A DNA stretch of 64,000 nucleotides from Fistulifera solaris (GCA_030295235.1 AP026123.1:434001-498000); one strand, 5' to 3'. Positions 21,570 through 32,811 are shown, counted from the first letter of the stretch. Notes: generated by a model from the letters alone, not told the origin. Numbers and translations are program-made.

Positions 21570-22385
21570 TTATTTGCTTCCAATGATCGAGAGGAACATG
21601 TTGAAAGCAATCTGCACAGCATTGATAAAGACAAGGCGGTGCTTGGTGGAGATGAACTTGAAGTTGACGGCATGAACAATCGGCCATACTTTCCACGATC
21701 CTTGGCAGGCTGTGAAGAGATCATTCTTGACCTTGTCAACAATGACAGCGACCGAATCGCCGTTCACCAATCCCAAGTACGTGAAGAAGACAGTCATGAA
21801 AATAGGGCACCAGATAAGTTGATCGATTCCAACCTTCAACGCGACGTGCTGGGCCTCCTTTCCTTCGATCTGCTTATCGAGCCAATTGTAGAAAAAAGTG
21901 ACCAGAGGGTCCGTGGTAAATGAAACCAAAGACACTAAGAGTGATGAATCGCTTCATGTCGAATGGTCCACCGCTGATGAAAATCTGTCAAGACAAAAGC
22001 GAGGAGTGAGACATACAACCTGATGCAAAGAGATGAATTCGACATTGCTAGCAAATGACCTCATTTGCCCTATTTTCTACAATGAGAACACACAGAATAG
22101 CCATACCTGAGCCAGCAAATCTCCAAGAGCCCATCCTACCAAGGAAGTCATAGCCTTGGTGATCAAAGGCTTCTTATCGAGGGCCTCATTGTAAGCAGCC
22201 CATCCCGGTACCGCACCTCCTCGGACCTTGGACTGATCTCGGAAGAGCGAGCTTGTGACAGCTTTGTCTTTGAGAAAGCCGACGCTGGTAGTGGAAGGCT
22301 TGGTGAGCGCAGGCTTTGGTGAGACACCGAAAGCACTGACGGCAAGGAAAGAGCTAGCAATAACGAGGATCGAAGTCAACTTCAT
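21570..22385 (-). CDS. Mpv17/PMP22 family membrane protein, plastid-type presequence
   Basis: Two exons (22107-22385, 21570-21984; intron 122 bp, GTATGG donor) give about 230 residues. The signal peptide ends in AVSAFGVSP, matching the diatom plastid motif. Family landmarks are WAAYNEALDKKPLITKAMTS, GDLLAQ, RFITLSVFGFIYHGPSGHFF, YNWLDKQ, DQLIWCPIF and the C-terminal WKVWPIVHAVNF signature. Mpv17 proteins are four-helix membrane channels or carriers of mitochondria, peroxisomes or plastids. The presequence argues for the plastid or its surrounding membranes. The frame changes at a T6 run (plus strand A6, 21892-21897); with five bases the YNWLD motif follows directly, so an extra base is likely. 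Confidence 0.88.
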
Positions 22386-22962
22386 GGTGTTTGGCTGTAA
22401 TAAGCAAGCAATTGGCTATTGAGATTCAAATGAAGCTGATGCGCTTCTCACTCCATTGACACCATCTGTTTGCATCGGCATCGGTGTACACGCGTGACAC
22501 CACTGGAAGATACGAATGCAAGATCCACCTCAACAAAGTATCCTTTACACTATATCCTATAGTTAATCAGCAGAAGATACCATGCGGACGCTGGACTTCC
22601 CCTTCTGCTTCTCCTTCTCGTCTCCGCGCATGCCGGATGCGCGACGTAAATGTGCTGGAAAAAGTGAGCATTACCAGTCGGACGCTACTTTGTCGCGCAG
22701 CGTGTCGGGTAACCGGTGCGATCATAATTAGCAATGGCTCAGCGGTACTTGGCATTTGGCGACTGCTGGCGTCTTTGCTTTCAGTTCTGATGCGTTCTGC
22801 GTTCTGCGGCATGCAGCTGATCGAGATCTCGAGAAGACCTATGAAGATGCATGACTATGGTGTCTGATTATCCTTCTTTCTAAACAAAAGGCCCTGGTAC
22901 CATTTCTTATCAATCCTCGTCTAACCGTATAGCAGTCGCACGCTCGTCTCTTATCTCTTACA
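22386..22962. other. Divergent upstream region of Mpv17 and RING genes
   Basis: 577 bp between starts at 22385 (minus) and 22963 (plus). No gene or regulatory motif is recognised apart from CCTGGTACCA near 22890, a near-match to the recurring TACCAGGTA motif. Confidence 0.35.
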
Positions 22963-23871
22963 ATGGCGATTTCATTTGAGGAAACGCCGTTTGATTTTGG
23001 GCCGCGAGAACTCGACAAATTCGATGAGGGCCAAACCATTCTTTAGCGCTTTATGTTTGCGTTTTAGCAATATGTTGCGTCACACCCATTGTTTACTTTA
23101 TTCGCTTACAAATGGAATATCGGCATCATCAGCATCTACGACGGCTGGAAGAAGCAGGAATTATAGCAGCTCTTCATGAATCGCAGCAGAATCGAGAAGA
23201 GAATCGGGCAGCGCGACGCAAGTATTTAGAAGAAAGGAAAGCTCGAATATATCAACTTTTTCGGTCTTTTCGTTTGGTACGTGCCTCGCAGATTCTTCGG
23301 TACTTTATTGTCATTCAAAGACCTACCAGGTATGCTAACGTTTCTCTCACAGACTTTGCAAGACGAACATTTCGTCTGTCTAGTCGACTCAGCCAGCATT
23401 GATTCGTTAACGACGGATGTACAAAACGAGAAAGATACTGTCGACGCAAACGATCAAATTAAGAGAGATGTAGAGAATGGGGATAATGATGGTGTTGACA
23501 GTAGGGAACTAACCTGTGAAGATGGCTCTACGATGATCCGAGTTCCGCTCCCTGGACTTTACGTTGAAAAGAAAGGAACTCGCTTAGCTCCAGGAGTGTG
23601 CGCCATTTGCTTGTGCGACTATGAGGTTGGAACAGATGTTGTTTGGTCTTCAAATGCATCGTGCGAACACATCTTTCACGCAGAGTGCATAGAAGCCTGG
23701 CTCATGAAACAGCGCGAGGGCCCACTATGTCCTTGTTGTAGGCGCGATTTCGTCATTGACCCTTATGATTGTGATGGTGAAGAATGGAATGATCGAGCGA
23801 TGGAGCTAGCGCATACGTTCGACTCGGAAGAGGTGGAACTGCCATTGCGACAGGATATACAAGAAGTATAG
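22963..23871 (+). CDS. Membrane-anchored RING-H2 protein, probable E3 ubiquitin ligase
   Basis: Two exons; the intron is 23277-23352 (76 bp, GTACGT donor, CTCACAG acceptor). The N terminus MAISFEETPFDFGPRELDKF is followed by a transmembrane helix (LALYVCVLAICCVTPIVYFI), a Glu/Arg-rich helix and, near the C terminus, a RING-H2 domain: CAICLCDYEVG, CEHIFHAECIEAWL, CPCC. The Cys/His spacing is complete. Such proteins ubiquitinate targets at membranes. The helix and RING are in the frame of ATG 23112. The ATG at 22963 is in another frame and hits a stop at 23043; one more T in the TTT at 23042-23044 joins the parts. The intron contains a TACCAGGTA motif (23324). Confidence 0.78.
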
Positions 23872-24509
23872 TTTTTGATTTTTGGCTGCTCTTGTGAAAA
23901 TTTTTTACAAAGTATGCTGACTTCTCTTGATTCGATTGCTCTTCGATATTGGGCTAGTCAACGACGATCTATCTTGCTTATCCTTCCCTTGACTCTCTTT
24001 GACGATTCGCAGGTTGAGGCCCGAAGATCTAATTAGCAATCGCAATGTAAATATACAGATAATGCATACTACAATTAATGGGCAGGTATGATATACGCAT
24101 CCCGGAGGGGAACGGCCGTTGAAACGGCTAGTGTACAGTAGAGAAAAGAAGCGCGTTGACCATTGGTAAAAAAAGAACGCAGCATATACAGAATTTCCGT
24201 CTGACTCGAAATCAGGGCCATTGTAGCTCGAAGTTCTTTCGAGCGACAATGCTGCCTACATTTCGTTCATTCATTGAGCTTTCTTTAGCTCATTTTTTCT
24301 TTGTTCCAATCGAATAGGCTTTTAGCAGGGTTTCATTGCACTCCTTGTAATTGTTTGTTTCGAGATGCTTGCGGGACTTTGTCTGCCGTATTCCACTATG
24401 GACCAAAGACTGCACTTCAGTCATGAATCGCTCATTCGGCAATAAAACGCCATGGTATATAATGGCAGCGGAACAAAGTGACAACATTCATTTCAAGCAA
24501 ATAAATATC
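23872..24509. other. Intergenic, no firm gene
   Basis: 638 bp between two plus-strand genes. A minus-strand frame of 114 codons (23905-24249) contains one hydrophobic stretch (PLIVVCIICIFTLRLLI) but begins with TTG and lacks other support. Confidence 0.35.
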
Positions 24510-25691
24510 ATGCGACACAGTAGGATATTGAGGTTTATCTTTGTTGTCATCTCGTTCCTTTGTCATTGGGTGGATTCGGCCGCTTGGGTGGCTGCTTTTC
24601 ATTCGAGAACAACTACATCGAAAGCGGCGTCCTCCTGGGCTAGCAGTCGCAGTCCTGATGAAGACGTTGCCTTTTCGTTAAACACCAATCCGAATGCAAA
24701 TTCTACAATGCTTGACAATGACAATAAGAAAAGTGATAGTTCACAAGCAAGTCCGATGCAATCTGGCTTTAATTCTCAACTATCTACACTGCAATACAAT
24801 CCTCGACAACCCGAATACTTTTACGGAGACCGAAGCGGAAGAGAATACAAGTCACGTCGCAGAAAGAAGTCAGACAGTTGGGATGACGATCAGCAACAGC
24901 AGGTATTTGCGGCGCTATCCGAGATAATACAACAAGACGCTCCGGATTCGCCGTCGGAAGTTATTTCTCCCACGGACATGGCGCAAGGCAAAGAGTTGAT
25001 TGAAGCCTGGAGTAAATCAACGCTGGAACCTGATCCGACCGGCCTATATGATGACGAACTCTATCGTGCTGTCTTTTCTCAAGAGCCGGACTTTTTCAAA
25101 ACGAAGGAGAAAGAGAAGGAGGATCTCGATCAAAAGGAGCGAGAGTTTGGAGAGTTGTCACCAGCACGCCTGAGACAAAAAGAGCTACAAGATCAACGAA
25201 GAGAAGCGAATCGACTAAAATTAGTACAAGGCCTGGAGGATTATATCAAAGAGTTGGAAGCAGCCGAAGAGAAGCAACCGACACAACTCAAATGTCGCCG
25301 GTGTAAGTGCATTATGACATCCGAAGCGGCGGCGTCACAAGGGCAGCTGTGTCAAGTTTGTCAAGCGGAATTGTTGATAGCTTCTACAAAGAATGAACCC
25401 GTTCGGCCGCAGCGACGTCAGTATTGGACGAATCCCAACTTAAGAAGCTACAATCCACCCGTCCAGCCGAGGCCCCGACCTCGTCCAAGAGGCGATGGAA
25501 AAGCCATGGCTTTCGGTGACTTGATGAATGGCATGCTAGAAAATGTGAATAAGAGAGAGAACAATAGCACAGCCGTGTCTGAGAGCAACCAAGACGAGAG
25601 TTCCGGCCCTTGGTGCGAAACGATTGACCCGGACACCGGTAAAGTCTTTTACTGGAATGAAGAAACCGGTGAAATGCGATGGGAGCTTTAA
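24510..25691 (+). CDS. Plastid-type secretory protein with zinc ribbon and WW domain
   Basis: 393 residues from ATG 24510, chosen because it begins a clean signal peptide (ILRFIFVVISFLCHWVDSA) ending near VAAFHSR, similar to the plastid motif. The middle is charged and probably partly coiled coil (KEKEKEDLDQKEREF, RREANRLKLVQGLEDYIKELEAAEE). A CRRCKCIM ... CQVCQAEL pair of CxxC motifs (~270-300) can bind zinc. The last ~30 residues (GPWCETIDPDTGKVFYWN to RWEL) match a WW domain, a binder of Pro-rich peptides. No known family is recognised for the whole protein; the role is unknown. Its stop codon overlaps the stop of the next, opposite gene within TTAA. Confidence 0.8.
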   Translation: MRHSRILRFIFVVISFLCHWVDSAAWVAAFHSRTTTSKAASSWASSRSPDEDVAFSLNTNPNANSTMLDNDNKKSDSSQASPMQSGFNSQLSTLQYNPRQPEYFYGDRSGREYKSRRRKKSDSWDDDQQQQVFAALSEIIQQDAPDSPSEVISPTDMAQGKELIEAWSKSTLEPDPTGLYDDELYRAVFSQEPDFFKTKEKEKEDLDQKEREFGELSPARLRQKELQDQRREANRLKLVQGLEDYIKELEAAEEKQPTQLKCRRCKCIMTSEAAASQGQLCQVCQAELLIASTKNEPVRPQRRQYWTNPNLRSYNPPVQPRPRPRPRGDGKAMAFGDLMNGMLENVNKRENNSTAVSESNQDESSGPWCETIDPDTGKVFYWNEETGEMRWEL

Positions 25692-26398
25692 GGCTGCTCA
25701 ATAAAGTATCCGAGGACATGAATGCCCCATAGTGACACACCCCAGCCTCGGTGAAAGGGGCTTCTAATTAGAATTTGCAGCTGTTGAATAGGTTCGGTTG
25801 TTGTCAAGTGCTGGTAAAAATGTACAATGTGGAGAGGAAGTTTTTGATTTTTGACTCCAGGAGAAACTCCCGTTTCATGCACAATTCGATGGCGTTGGAT
25901 AATCAATTTGTCTATAGAATCGAGCGTCCAGACTGTTGCATTCCCATGTGTTTGACCTCGTATCACGTAGTCGTCGGAATAGGCTGTCTCCCAATCCAAG
26001 CGGATATCCGTTACTCGCACACTTTGTTGAAATCGAACTACGACCCAGTGTTGACCTTTAATTTCAGTTCCATGCATGTCACTAGCCGCTTGCCACCGAT
26101 CCTGTAGCCAATTTGTTCCGTTATTGAGCATCACTTCTGGTGGCCCCAAATTTCCTCGCACATCTGTTTGGATGTACTGGACGTTTTCGGGTGCGGATAA
26201 CAGCTGAATTGGTGTCGAATACAAAGTTTTTTCCTCCTTATTTTGACGCAAAGATGAGCGACGGAGTAATGTGTAGTCGCTTGTCAGGTTGTTGATGAAG
26301 ACTATGCAAAGAACACAGCCAAAGGCACAAAGAACGAAGGCAGTTTGTAAGCAATTGATGATTCTTTCCGCCTTGCGGCGTCGACGAGGTGTTGCCAT
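25688..26398 (-). CDS. Type II membrane protein with discoidin (F5/8C)-like domain
   Basis: 236 residues. A short cytosolic Arg-rich N terminus (ATPRRRRKAERI) precedes one transmembrane helix (~18-36). The outer part resembles a galactose-binding/discoidin fold: a start region NLGPPEVMLNNGTNWLQDRWQAAS, the core GQHWVVVRFQQSVRVTDIRLDWETAYSDDYVIRG, and a closing strand pair (LQILIRSP, WGVSLWGIHVLGY). Such domains bind glycans or lipids. The topology suggests a Golgi or cell-surface location; ligand unknown. The C-terminal stop (TAA on the minus strand, 25688-25690) shares three bases with the stop of the WW protein. Confidence 0.82.
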   Translation of the reverse strand: MATPRRRRKAERIINCLQTAFVLCAFGCVLCIVFINNLTSDYTLLRRSSLRQNKEEKTLYSTPIQLLSAPENVQYIQTDVRGNLGPPEVMLNNGTNWLQDRWQAASDMHGTEIKGQHWVVVRFQQSVRVTDIRLDWETAYSDDYVIRGQTHGNATVWTLDSIDKLIIQRHRIVHETGVSPGVKNQKLPLHIVHFYQHLTTTEPIQQLQILIRSPFHRGWGVSLWGIHVLGYFIEQP

Positions 26399-26531
26399 GC
26401 TTATCGCAAAGATCTAGAATGAAACTCTTCTTTACTTCTTTATCGATTTGCTATACCTGGTAGGTCTTTCAACCTTTCATCTTTCCTCGTGAGTTATCAT
26501 CGGTTTTATTTCTCTCCATTTACTCACGTCT

Positions 26532-27325
26532 CTCCAGAATTTTGAACGTAAGCAAAATCTCTGTCTGATCCAAACAGTTATTCATTCCAGAATTTCTGGA
26601 TTACCTGGTACTTACCAAAATCGTGCGTGACCCAAGCAACGTATACACAATCTCTGTCGGACCAAAAACAGTGATATTCCAGAATTTCTGGAATTTTCAC
26701 AGAAATTATGAATGACCTCAGCAACGATTCCAGATTTTCTGGAACGTCTACAAAGTTTCGGTCTGATCCTAAACAGCAATCCAAGAATGTCTGGAATGCT
26801 CACAGAATATCTTTATGAACCCAGCAACGAATATTCCAAATACAGAATTTCGGTATGATCAAAACGCATCTTCCAAGATTTCTGGATTGCACAAGCTTTT
26901 CGTTATGACACAAAGTACCGTGTCCAGTATTTCTGGAACATGCACAGCAGTTCGGTAGGATCGACAAACAACTGGTCCAGAATTTCTGGACCACAACAAA
27001 ATTCTGTATGATAATAAGAACAATCCAGAAAATAACAAAAAAAACGGTTCGAGAAAATTCTGTTTGAGCAAAACCAACTGTTCCAGATTTTCTGGCCGCC
27101 CACGAGATCTCTGTGTGACGGAAGCACCGATTCCAGAATATCTGGAAATCATACGGAAATATCTATGTGACAAAAACAATTCAGTCGAATGTCGAAACTT
27201 CATTCGGATTAGGAATAATTATTGAGGATTTTGTTTAAAGTGTTTCCAGAATTTTTTGAACATGCACACAGTTGACTTGAAACGCAAACACCTATTTCAC
27301 GTTTCCAGAGTTTCTGAGTTATACT
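26532..27325. repeat. Second satellite cluster, diverged ~52-bp monomers
   Basis: Variants of TTCCAGAATTTCTGGAA recur at about 26585, 26677, 26728, 26779, 26834, 26871, 26921, 26974, 27083, 27132 and 27244, mostly 50-55 bp apart, followed by CACAGAAT..TTCGGTCTGATC..AAACAGC. The monomers are more diverged than in the 10.8-kb array. However 26900-27010 is nearly identical to two consecutive monomers of that array (ACACAAAGTACCGTGTCCAG to the GGTCC palindrome). The cluster lies between the discoidin gene start and the glutaminyl-tRNA synthetase start (27567). A TACCTGGTA motif is inside it (26602) and another just upstream (26454). Confidence 0.88.
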
Positions 27326-27566
27326 TTTGGATACGTAAGGTCTTACTGTACCAACGACAAACTTTCGAAAACGTCTAAATGTCGAAGAGGTATCATAGCT
27401 TACTTTCTTATAGTTACTGCTTGTTCTTCCCGCGTTCTCTTGCACGACGCAATAGCAACCACAGGCGTTTGTTTATTTACTGTGTGCATTGCTCAGCTCT
27501 GCAAAGCGAAGCATATCTTTCGCACAAGTTATCTGTTTCGAATTAACATTATCAAAAAGCACAAAA

Positions 27567-29592
27567 ATGTCGGAAGAATACAATAGCACTGCCTTGAACG
27601 CCCGCGAGTTGGAATGGGCCAACAATCCCCCCGAGACCTTGGCCGCTCACAAGGCGAGAAATGGGCCGATTTGTCGTACGCGTTTTCCTCCCGAACCGAA
27701 TGGTTATTTGCACATCGGGCACGCGAAAAGTATGAACATGAACTTCAGTTTGGCTTTTCAGAAGTTAAATGTGCCTCCGGAACATCGTCGTACCATCTTC
27801 CGTTACGACGATACAAATCCCGATGCCGAAACGGCCGAGTACATTGATTCACTCAAACGCGATCTTGAGTGGCTCGGATGGAAGCCGGAACGGACGACCT
27901 ATTCGTCCGATAATTTCGGAAAGCTTTACGAGTTTGCGGTGGAACTTGTCAAAAGGAACTCGCCTACGTGTGTGACATGACCAAGGCCGAGATGGAGGCG
28001 CAGCGTGAGCTCGCGATGAAGCGAGCGAATGCGCGGGCCCGGGGACTCGATCCGGATGTGGAAGCTCCAATTACGGATCCGAATATTCTACCGGGTCGGA
28101 ACCGCAACACGAGTGTGGAACGAAACTTGGAGCTACTGGAAAAGATGAAGATGGGTCTTTTGCGGAAGGTCAGTACACCTTGCGTTTGAAGATGGACTTT
28201 GAATCGAGTAATCCGAACATGTACGATTTGGTGGCCTACCGCATCAAGTATACGCCGCACCCACATGCTGGTGACGGATGGTGCATCTACCCGTCTTATG
28301 ATTTCACACACGGCATTTGCGACTCGCTCGAAGACATCGATTACAGTATCTGCACGCTCGAATTCGAAACACGCCGCGAGCCCTACTACTGGATATTGCA
28401 CGCACTGGATCTCTTCCGTCCGGCGGTCTACGAAATGTCACGTCTCAACTTGCAGTATACTGTGCTATCAAAGCGTCGATTGATCAAGTTGGTCGATACA
28501 GGTGTCGTGCGAGGCTGGGATGATCCGCGCATGCCCACCGTCTCTGGTTTGCGTCGACGAGGCTACACCCCGGTCATTTTGAACACTTTTTGCGATGACA
28601 TTGGGGCAACAAGATCGGCAAATGTCGTGGAGATCAAAAAGCTGGAGCAGACGGCGCGTTTGGCCCTTGCCGCGACCAGTCGTCGTGCGATGGCCGCCTT
28701 GGATCCGATCAAAGTGGTGATCACCAACTACAGTGAACAGTCCGAAAACATGGTGTACGAAGTGCAGAATAGTCCCACAGATCCCGAAGCAGGGGTTCAT
28801 ACGGTCACGCTGACGGATGTTATCTACCTTGATTCGACTGACTTTCGTATGGAAGATTCCAAGGATTATTTTGGATTGGCTCCGAACAAAGCTGTTGGTC
28901 TCAAATATTACGGAGGTAACTTAGTATGCGAAGAAGTTATTGAGAAGAATGGCAAAATCGTTGAATTGAAAGGACATCTGGATAATGGCCCGGATCGTGT
29001 AAAACCCAAGACTTATTTGTCTTGGGTTCCGTCGAATAGCTTGCCGTGCGAGATCCGAGTGTACAATCATCTCTTCACCGTTCCTGAGCCATCCGATCTT
29101 TGGGAAGATGAAATCAACCCAGACTCGGAACAGGTGTTTGTGAATGCGTTGATCGATCCGTCGGTAGCTGAGGTTATTGACGTGAAAGATATTGACAAGT
29201 GGAAGTCCAATACGGCGTTGCAATTGGAACGATTTGGTTTCTTCGTGGTCGATCTTGACACGACGTTTGATTCAAAGACGCGCAAGGGATCGATCGTTTT
29301 GAATAGGACAGTAAGTCTTAAAGAAGATAAAGGCAAAAGTGGAGGCGAGAAGTCGGCGCCGGTCAATGACGGGCGGAAAGTAGTCTCCGCAGAAGAGAGA
29401 GAAGCGAGAATGAATATCGCTCCCGAGGATTTTTTCCGCCTGGCTCCTGAATACAATGGAAAATTTAGTAAGTTCGATGATGAAGGGTTCCCTACGCATG
29501 ATGAAGAAGGCAAGGAAGTGACTAAGAGTATGGCGAAGAAGTTGAAGAAAGAGCTTGACAAGCACAAGAAACTTGTGAGCAAGAAGAATTAA
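27567..29592 (+). CDS. Glutaminyl-tRNA synthetase, probably cytosolic
   Basis: About 675 residues from ATG 27567. Class I synthetase landmarks: FPPEPNGYLHIGHAKS (HIGH), YDDTNPDAE, SYDFTHGICDSLEDIDYS, VLSKRRLIKLV (KMSKS equivalent), and the beta-barrel anticodon-binding domain to the end. The charged C terminus (KKLKKELDKHKKLVSKKN) is typical of eukaryotic enzymes. It attaches glutamine to tRNA-Gln. No targeting signal is seen and the N-terminal YqeY-like domain of animal and yeast enzymes is absent. Two single-base deletions break the frame: at AAAAGG (27951-27956) and at TGCGG (28161-28165, expecting CCGG). Given the strict conservation, both are best read as assembly errors. Confidence 0.93.
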
Positions 29593-29710
29593 CATATTGA
29601 TCAAAATAAAATGATAAAAAGCAATGATTGATCTATAGTTAGTTGTAACCAGGAGCAAGTATTATGAAATTAGCAGCTTGTCGCGATCGAAATACATGCA
29701 ATGAGGCCAA

Positions 29711-32165
29711 TTATAAGATAAAGGATTCTTCGTACAAAGAAATCTTCACATGGCCACACCTAGATAAGTTGGCGCACCCAGTATTTCCTCCAACCGCCAG
29801 CTTCACATTTTCCACAAGCGACTCTGGGCCGCATAAAAACACGCCTGGGCGACTCCCTTGATCCAAACATCGAAGCAATCGCGTCACGTCCGGGCGCCCT
29901 TTGTTGACTTCCAAAGCAACCCTTTCGTGAGACGACGAAGCCGAGGCTGTTTCGTCCACCGCAAATTCCTCAGTAGAATGTGCATTGTGCAGCTTATTAA
30001 TCATTTCGAAAGAATCATCGTTCGGCTTGTCAACTGAGGTGAACGTTACAGGAACTGCAACGAAATCTTCTTCCGAATCAAGCCAGTAAAAATATCTTGT
30101 GGCAATATTCGCCGCGGTTCCAGTAACAACCGCCAGCATTACGACGAGCACAGGACTAAGAAGTCTTGTCGAGACGCTCTGATCTGTCTGTACGTGCTTG
30201 TAAAAGTACCAGACGACCCACAGTCCGGCTAACGCATTGGTGGCTGAGGAGATAAAAGGAAGCAAATTTCCCTTGTACGTGCGTTTTGACAATGGTGTAA
30301 ATTTCGAAGGAGAAAATGGTACCCCCGCCATAATACTTTCACGGCTCTCCGTATCATCTATACACTCCATCTCTTGCATCGAAGCACCGCCTAGTGCAGA
30401 TTCCTGCCTTCCATTCACAAACCTGTCGTTCTTGTCGCCGATAGACTCCGGATCGTCATTGAACTCTGCCGACTCTGCTGTACCAGTAAGGTGCACCGAC
30501 AAAATCATTGACACGCCCGCTGAACTCCCACGGGCAAGAAGAGGATCAAAGAATACTTGTTTCACATGCTTGAATAGAGCCTCCTCCCGACATACCCAGT
30601 GAAGCACGACTTTTTTTGTGATACCCCGGTTTTGGTTCATTGAATCACAAACTCTGTGCAATAAGGTCAGAAATGGGGTTATGCCTACCCCTCCCGCCAC
30701 AAGAACGACAACATCGTGTTGCAGAACCTGGCTAGTGCGACACGATGGTCCATAAAAAGCCGTCGATTGTCAAAAACGGCCGTGTCTTGCTGCCCGGATG
30801 CCCGTTTCTTTTCTTGTCCGCTGTCGGTATTCTGCCGTCCAGGAGAAAGCTGGCTAACTGAGTAGTAAATTTACCTGTCGACCGAAAAATAATACACAAT
30901 TGGTTGGGCTGACCGGGAACAGGGTTGATAGTGAATGGATGCGATATGGCTTTAGCTATTAACGGAGCTGTGACTCGTACATATTGCCCTGTGAAGAAGT
31001 GTGGCATGTTAGCCGAAGTTCGTCAGTAAACAGAATTCATCAACAAGTCTTACCTGCACGATAACGCGATAACGCCGAATCACTAGCTTCGACCGTCAAG
31101 ACAGTGCACGCTCGTCTGTCATCCATCGATACAATCTGTTGCACCGAAAGGATTCTTGTTCCTCCTTGCCTTTGGACCATGTACTTCTCTAAATAAACTG
31201 GGACACTGGACGTCAGATAATACAATATCCCTCCCGCCAAGTACGGCATGGCGCGCTTGTAATGACAGATTACCATCAAGAACGCCAGTGGTCCCGAAAT
31301 GATGTGTATTCTGTAAAAGAGTGCATAGCGCGTGCGGCGTACATTGTTGAGACTCGTCACAAAGATTGCTAGGAAAACAGCAGAAGCCAACACGCCCGTC
31401 AAATTTCGAAACAGAGAATAGCAAGTACAATCGATGTTTTGACAGGTCGGAGTAAAATCTGTGTCCCGCAGCGTCCAGCAACCCGCCGGTGGTACAATGA
31501 GACGAAGAATGCTTGCATCTTGTATATATTTCCATCGGTACATGTAGAGACTACCATGAATCACCGTTGCGGAAATCAATAACCGACCAGCCCATATGTG
31601 TAAACGAACAGCACTTACTGGATCCCATCCCAGGATGCCTAGAATAGCGCTATGCTTTGTCGTAGGGATGAGTAGGAAGATCGACATGAGAATGACGGCA
31701 ACCATCCCAAAAGAATCGGCCGCTTCGGCCACGGCCGCCCCAAATGCATCCGGATCGGTCGTATCAATCTCTTTCAAGTGACGATGCAGTGAAGAAGCGA
31801 GATATTTGAAGGACGGCAAAAGATCACGATGAATGCTAGCATGTTGAAGTTTGGGTCAGTTTTCGGGGCTTGGAACCATGTGAGTGTGCAGCGTGCTAGA
31901 ACTTGAATACGAGCCGGAATCTGATGCGGGAGGGTAACTCCCCTGCGTAATGTCATTCCTTCCGGTACATTTTGCCTTCCCAATAATAGAATACTGCATG
32001 CAGCTATCAATAACGGAAATGCAATGGCGACCAAAGGAAGTCCTCCCTTTTGTCGAGAAAGATATTAATTGCCAAATCTTGGAATAAAGTGACATTCGAA
32101 AAGATGAGAAAGGACAGAGTCCAGAGACAGCAAGCGAGGGTTATAGCAAGAGCAGCAGCGTTCAT
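29711..32165 (-). CDS. Ferric reductase / NOX-type transmembrane oxidoreductase
   Basis: Exons 31054-32165 and 29711-30988 (intron 65 bp, GTAAGA donor); about 795 residues. The membrane core carries paired haem His: LHIWAGRLLISATVIHG and YRIHIISGPLAFLMVICHYK. The FAD site is GQYVRVTAP ... HPFTINP and the NADPH site VAGGVGITPFL with FLCGPESL near the end. Electrons pass from NADPH via FAD and two haems to Fe(III) outside (or O2). Inside the NADPH lobe two extra membrane segments (~LAGLWVVWYFY and LLSPVLVVMLAVVTG) occur, as in several diatom FRE proteins. Frame breaks: T4 at 32048-32051 and A4 at 31818-31821 (one base short each) and A5 at 30754-30758 (one too many). Divergent from CDKA. Confidence 0.88.
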
Positions 32166-32811
32166 GATACGATCTTGTAGGAAGATAATATTTGTTCACA
32201 CACTTTCCCGAAAAGAGAGCCAAATTTCAACTCGTCCGCAAACTGTAGATTATCGTGACAGAACCTTTTATTAAAGGGATGATTCGAGCGTGCGTTCTTT
32301 ACAAACTCAATCAAAGGGGAATGTCTCGAGAACAGCGAACAACTTATGATGCAATCGGCGGCACATCATGATCATTAACGAGGTCGTCGTGCTTCATCGC
32401 ATGTCAATGAAGAAAAGGTGCACGTCTTATTTTTCTCGCACGTGTTTGCCACGAGCTTGAGAGCGTTTTCGGCCGCGTCTATGAATTCCGAATTCCAGAT
32501 TCTTTAAACGTCCAACCTTCGTACGTTCGGAATTTGGGACCGAGCGAAATGAAAAAAATCGTGTCTCCATTTTCAATTCACACCATGGCGCTGGTGATGA
32601 CCACGGTGAAAAAGGATCATAACAACACTAAATTCTATTGCGAATCTGTTTTTCTCATAACGGCCCACCTGATTCGTTACAGTAAACCTGCAATTATTAG
32701 CTATTGCGTGTTTGATTTGTTCTGATATTGACAAAAACCGCCGTTCATTTATTGCGCCGCTTCTCTACAACTGCGTTCCCTTGCTCGAGTTGTTTAACAA
32801 ATCAAAGCATC
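32166..32811. promoter_or_regulatory. Divergent upstream region of ferric reductase and CDKA
   Basis: 646 bp between starts at 32165 (minus) and 32812 (plus). It must contain both promoters. Iron-responsive or cell-cycle motifs could not be assigned by eye. Confidence 0.35.

Noticed and set aside
23905-24249. Minus-strand frame of 114 codons
   Set aside because: TTG start, no motif, placed between closely spaced plus-strand genes.
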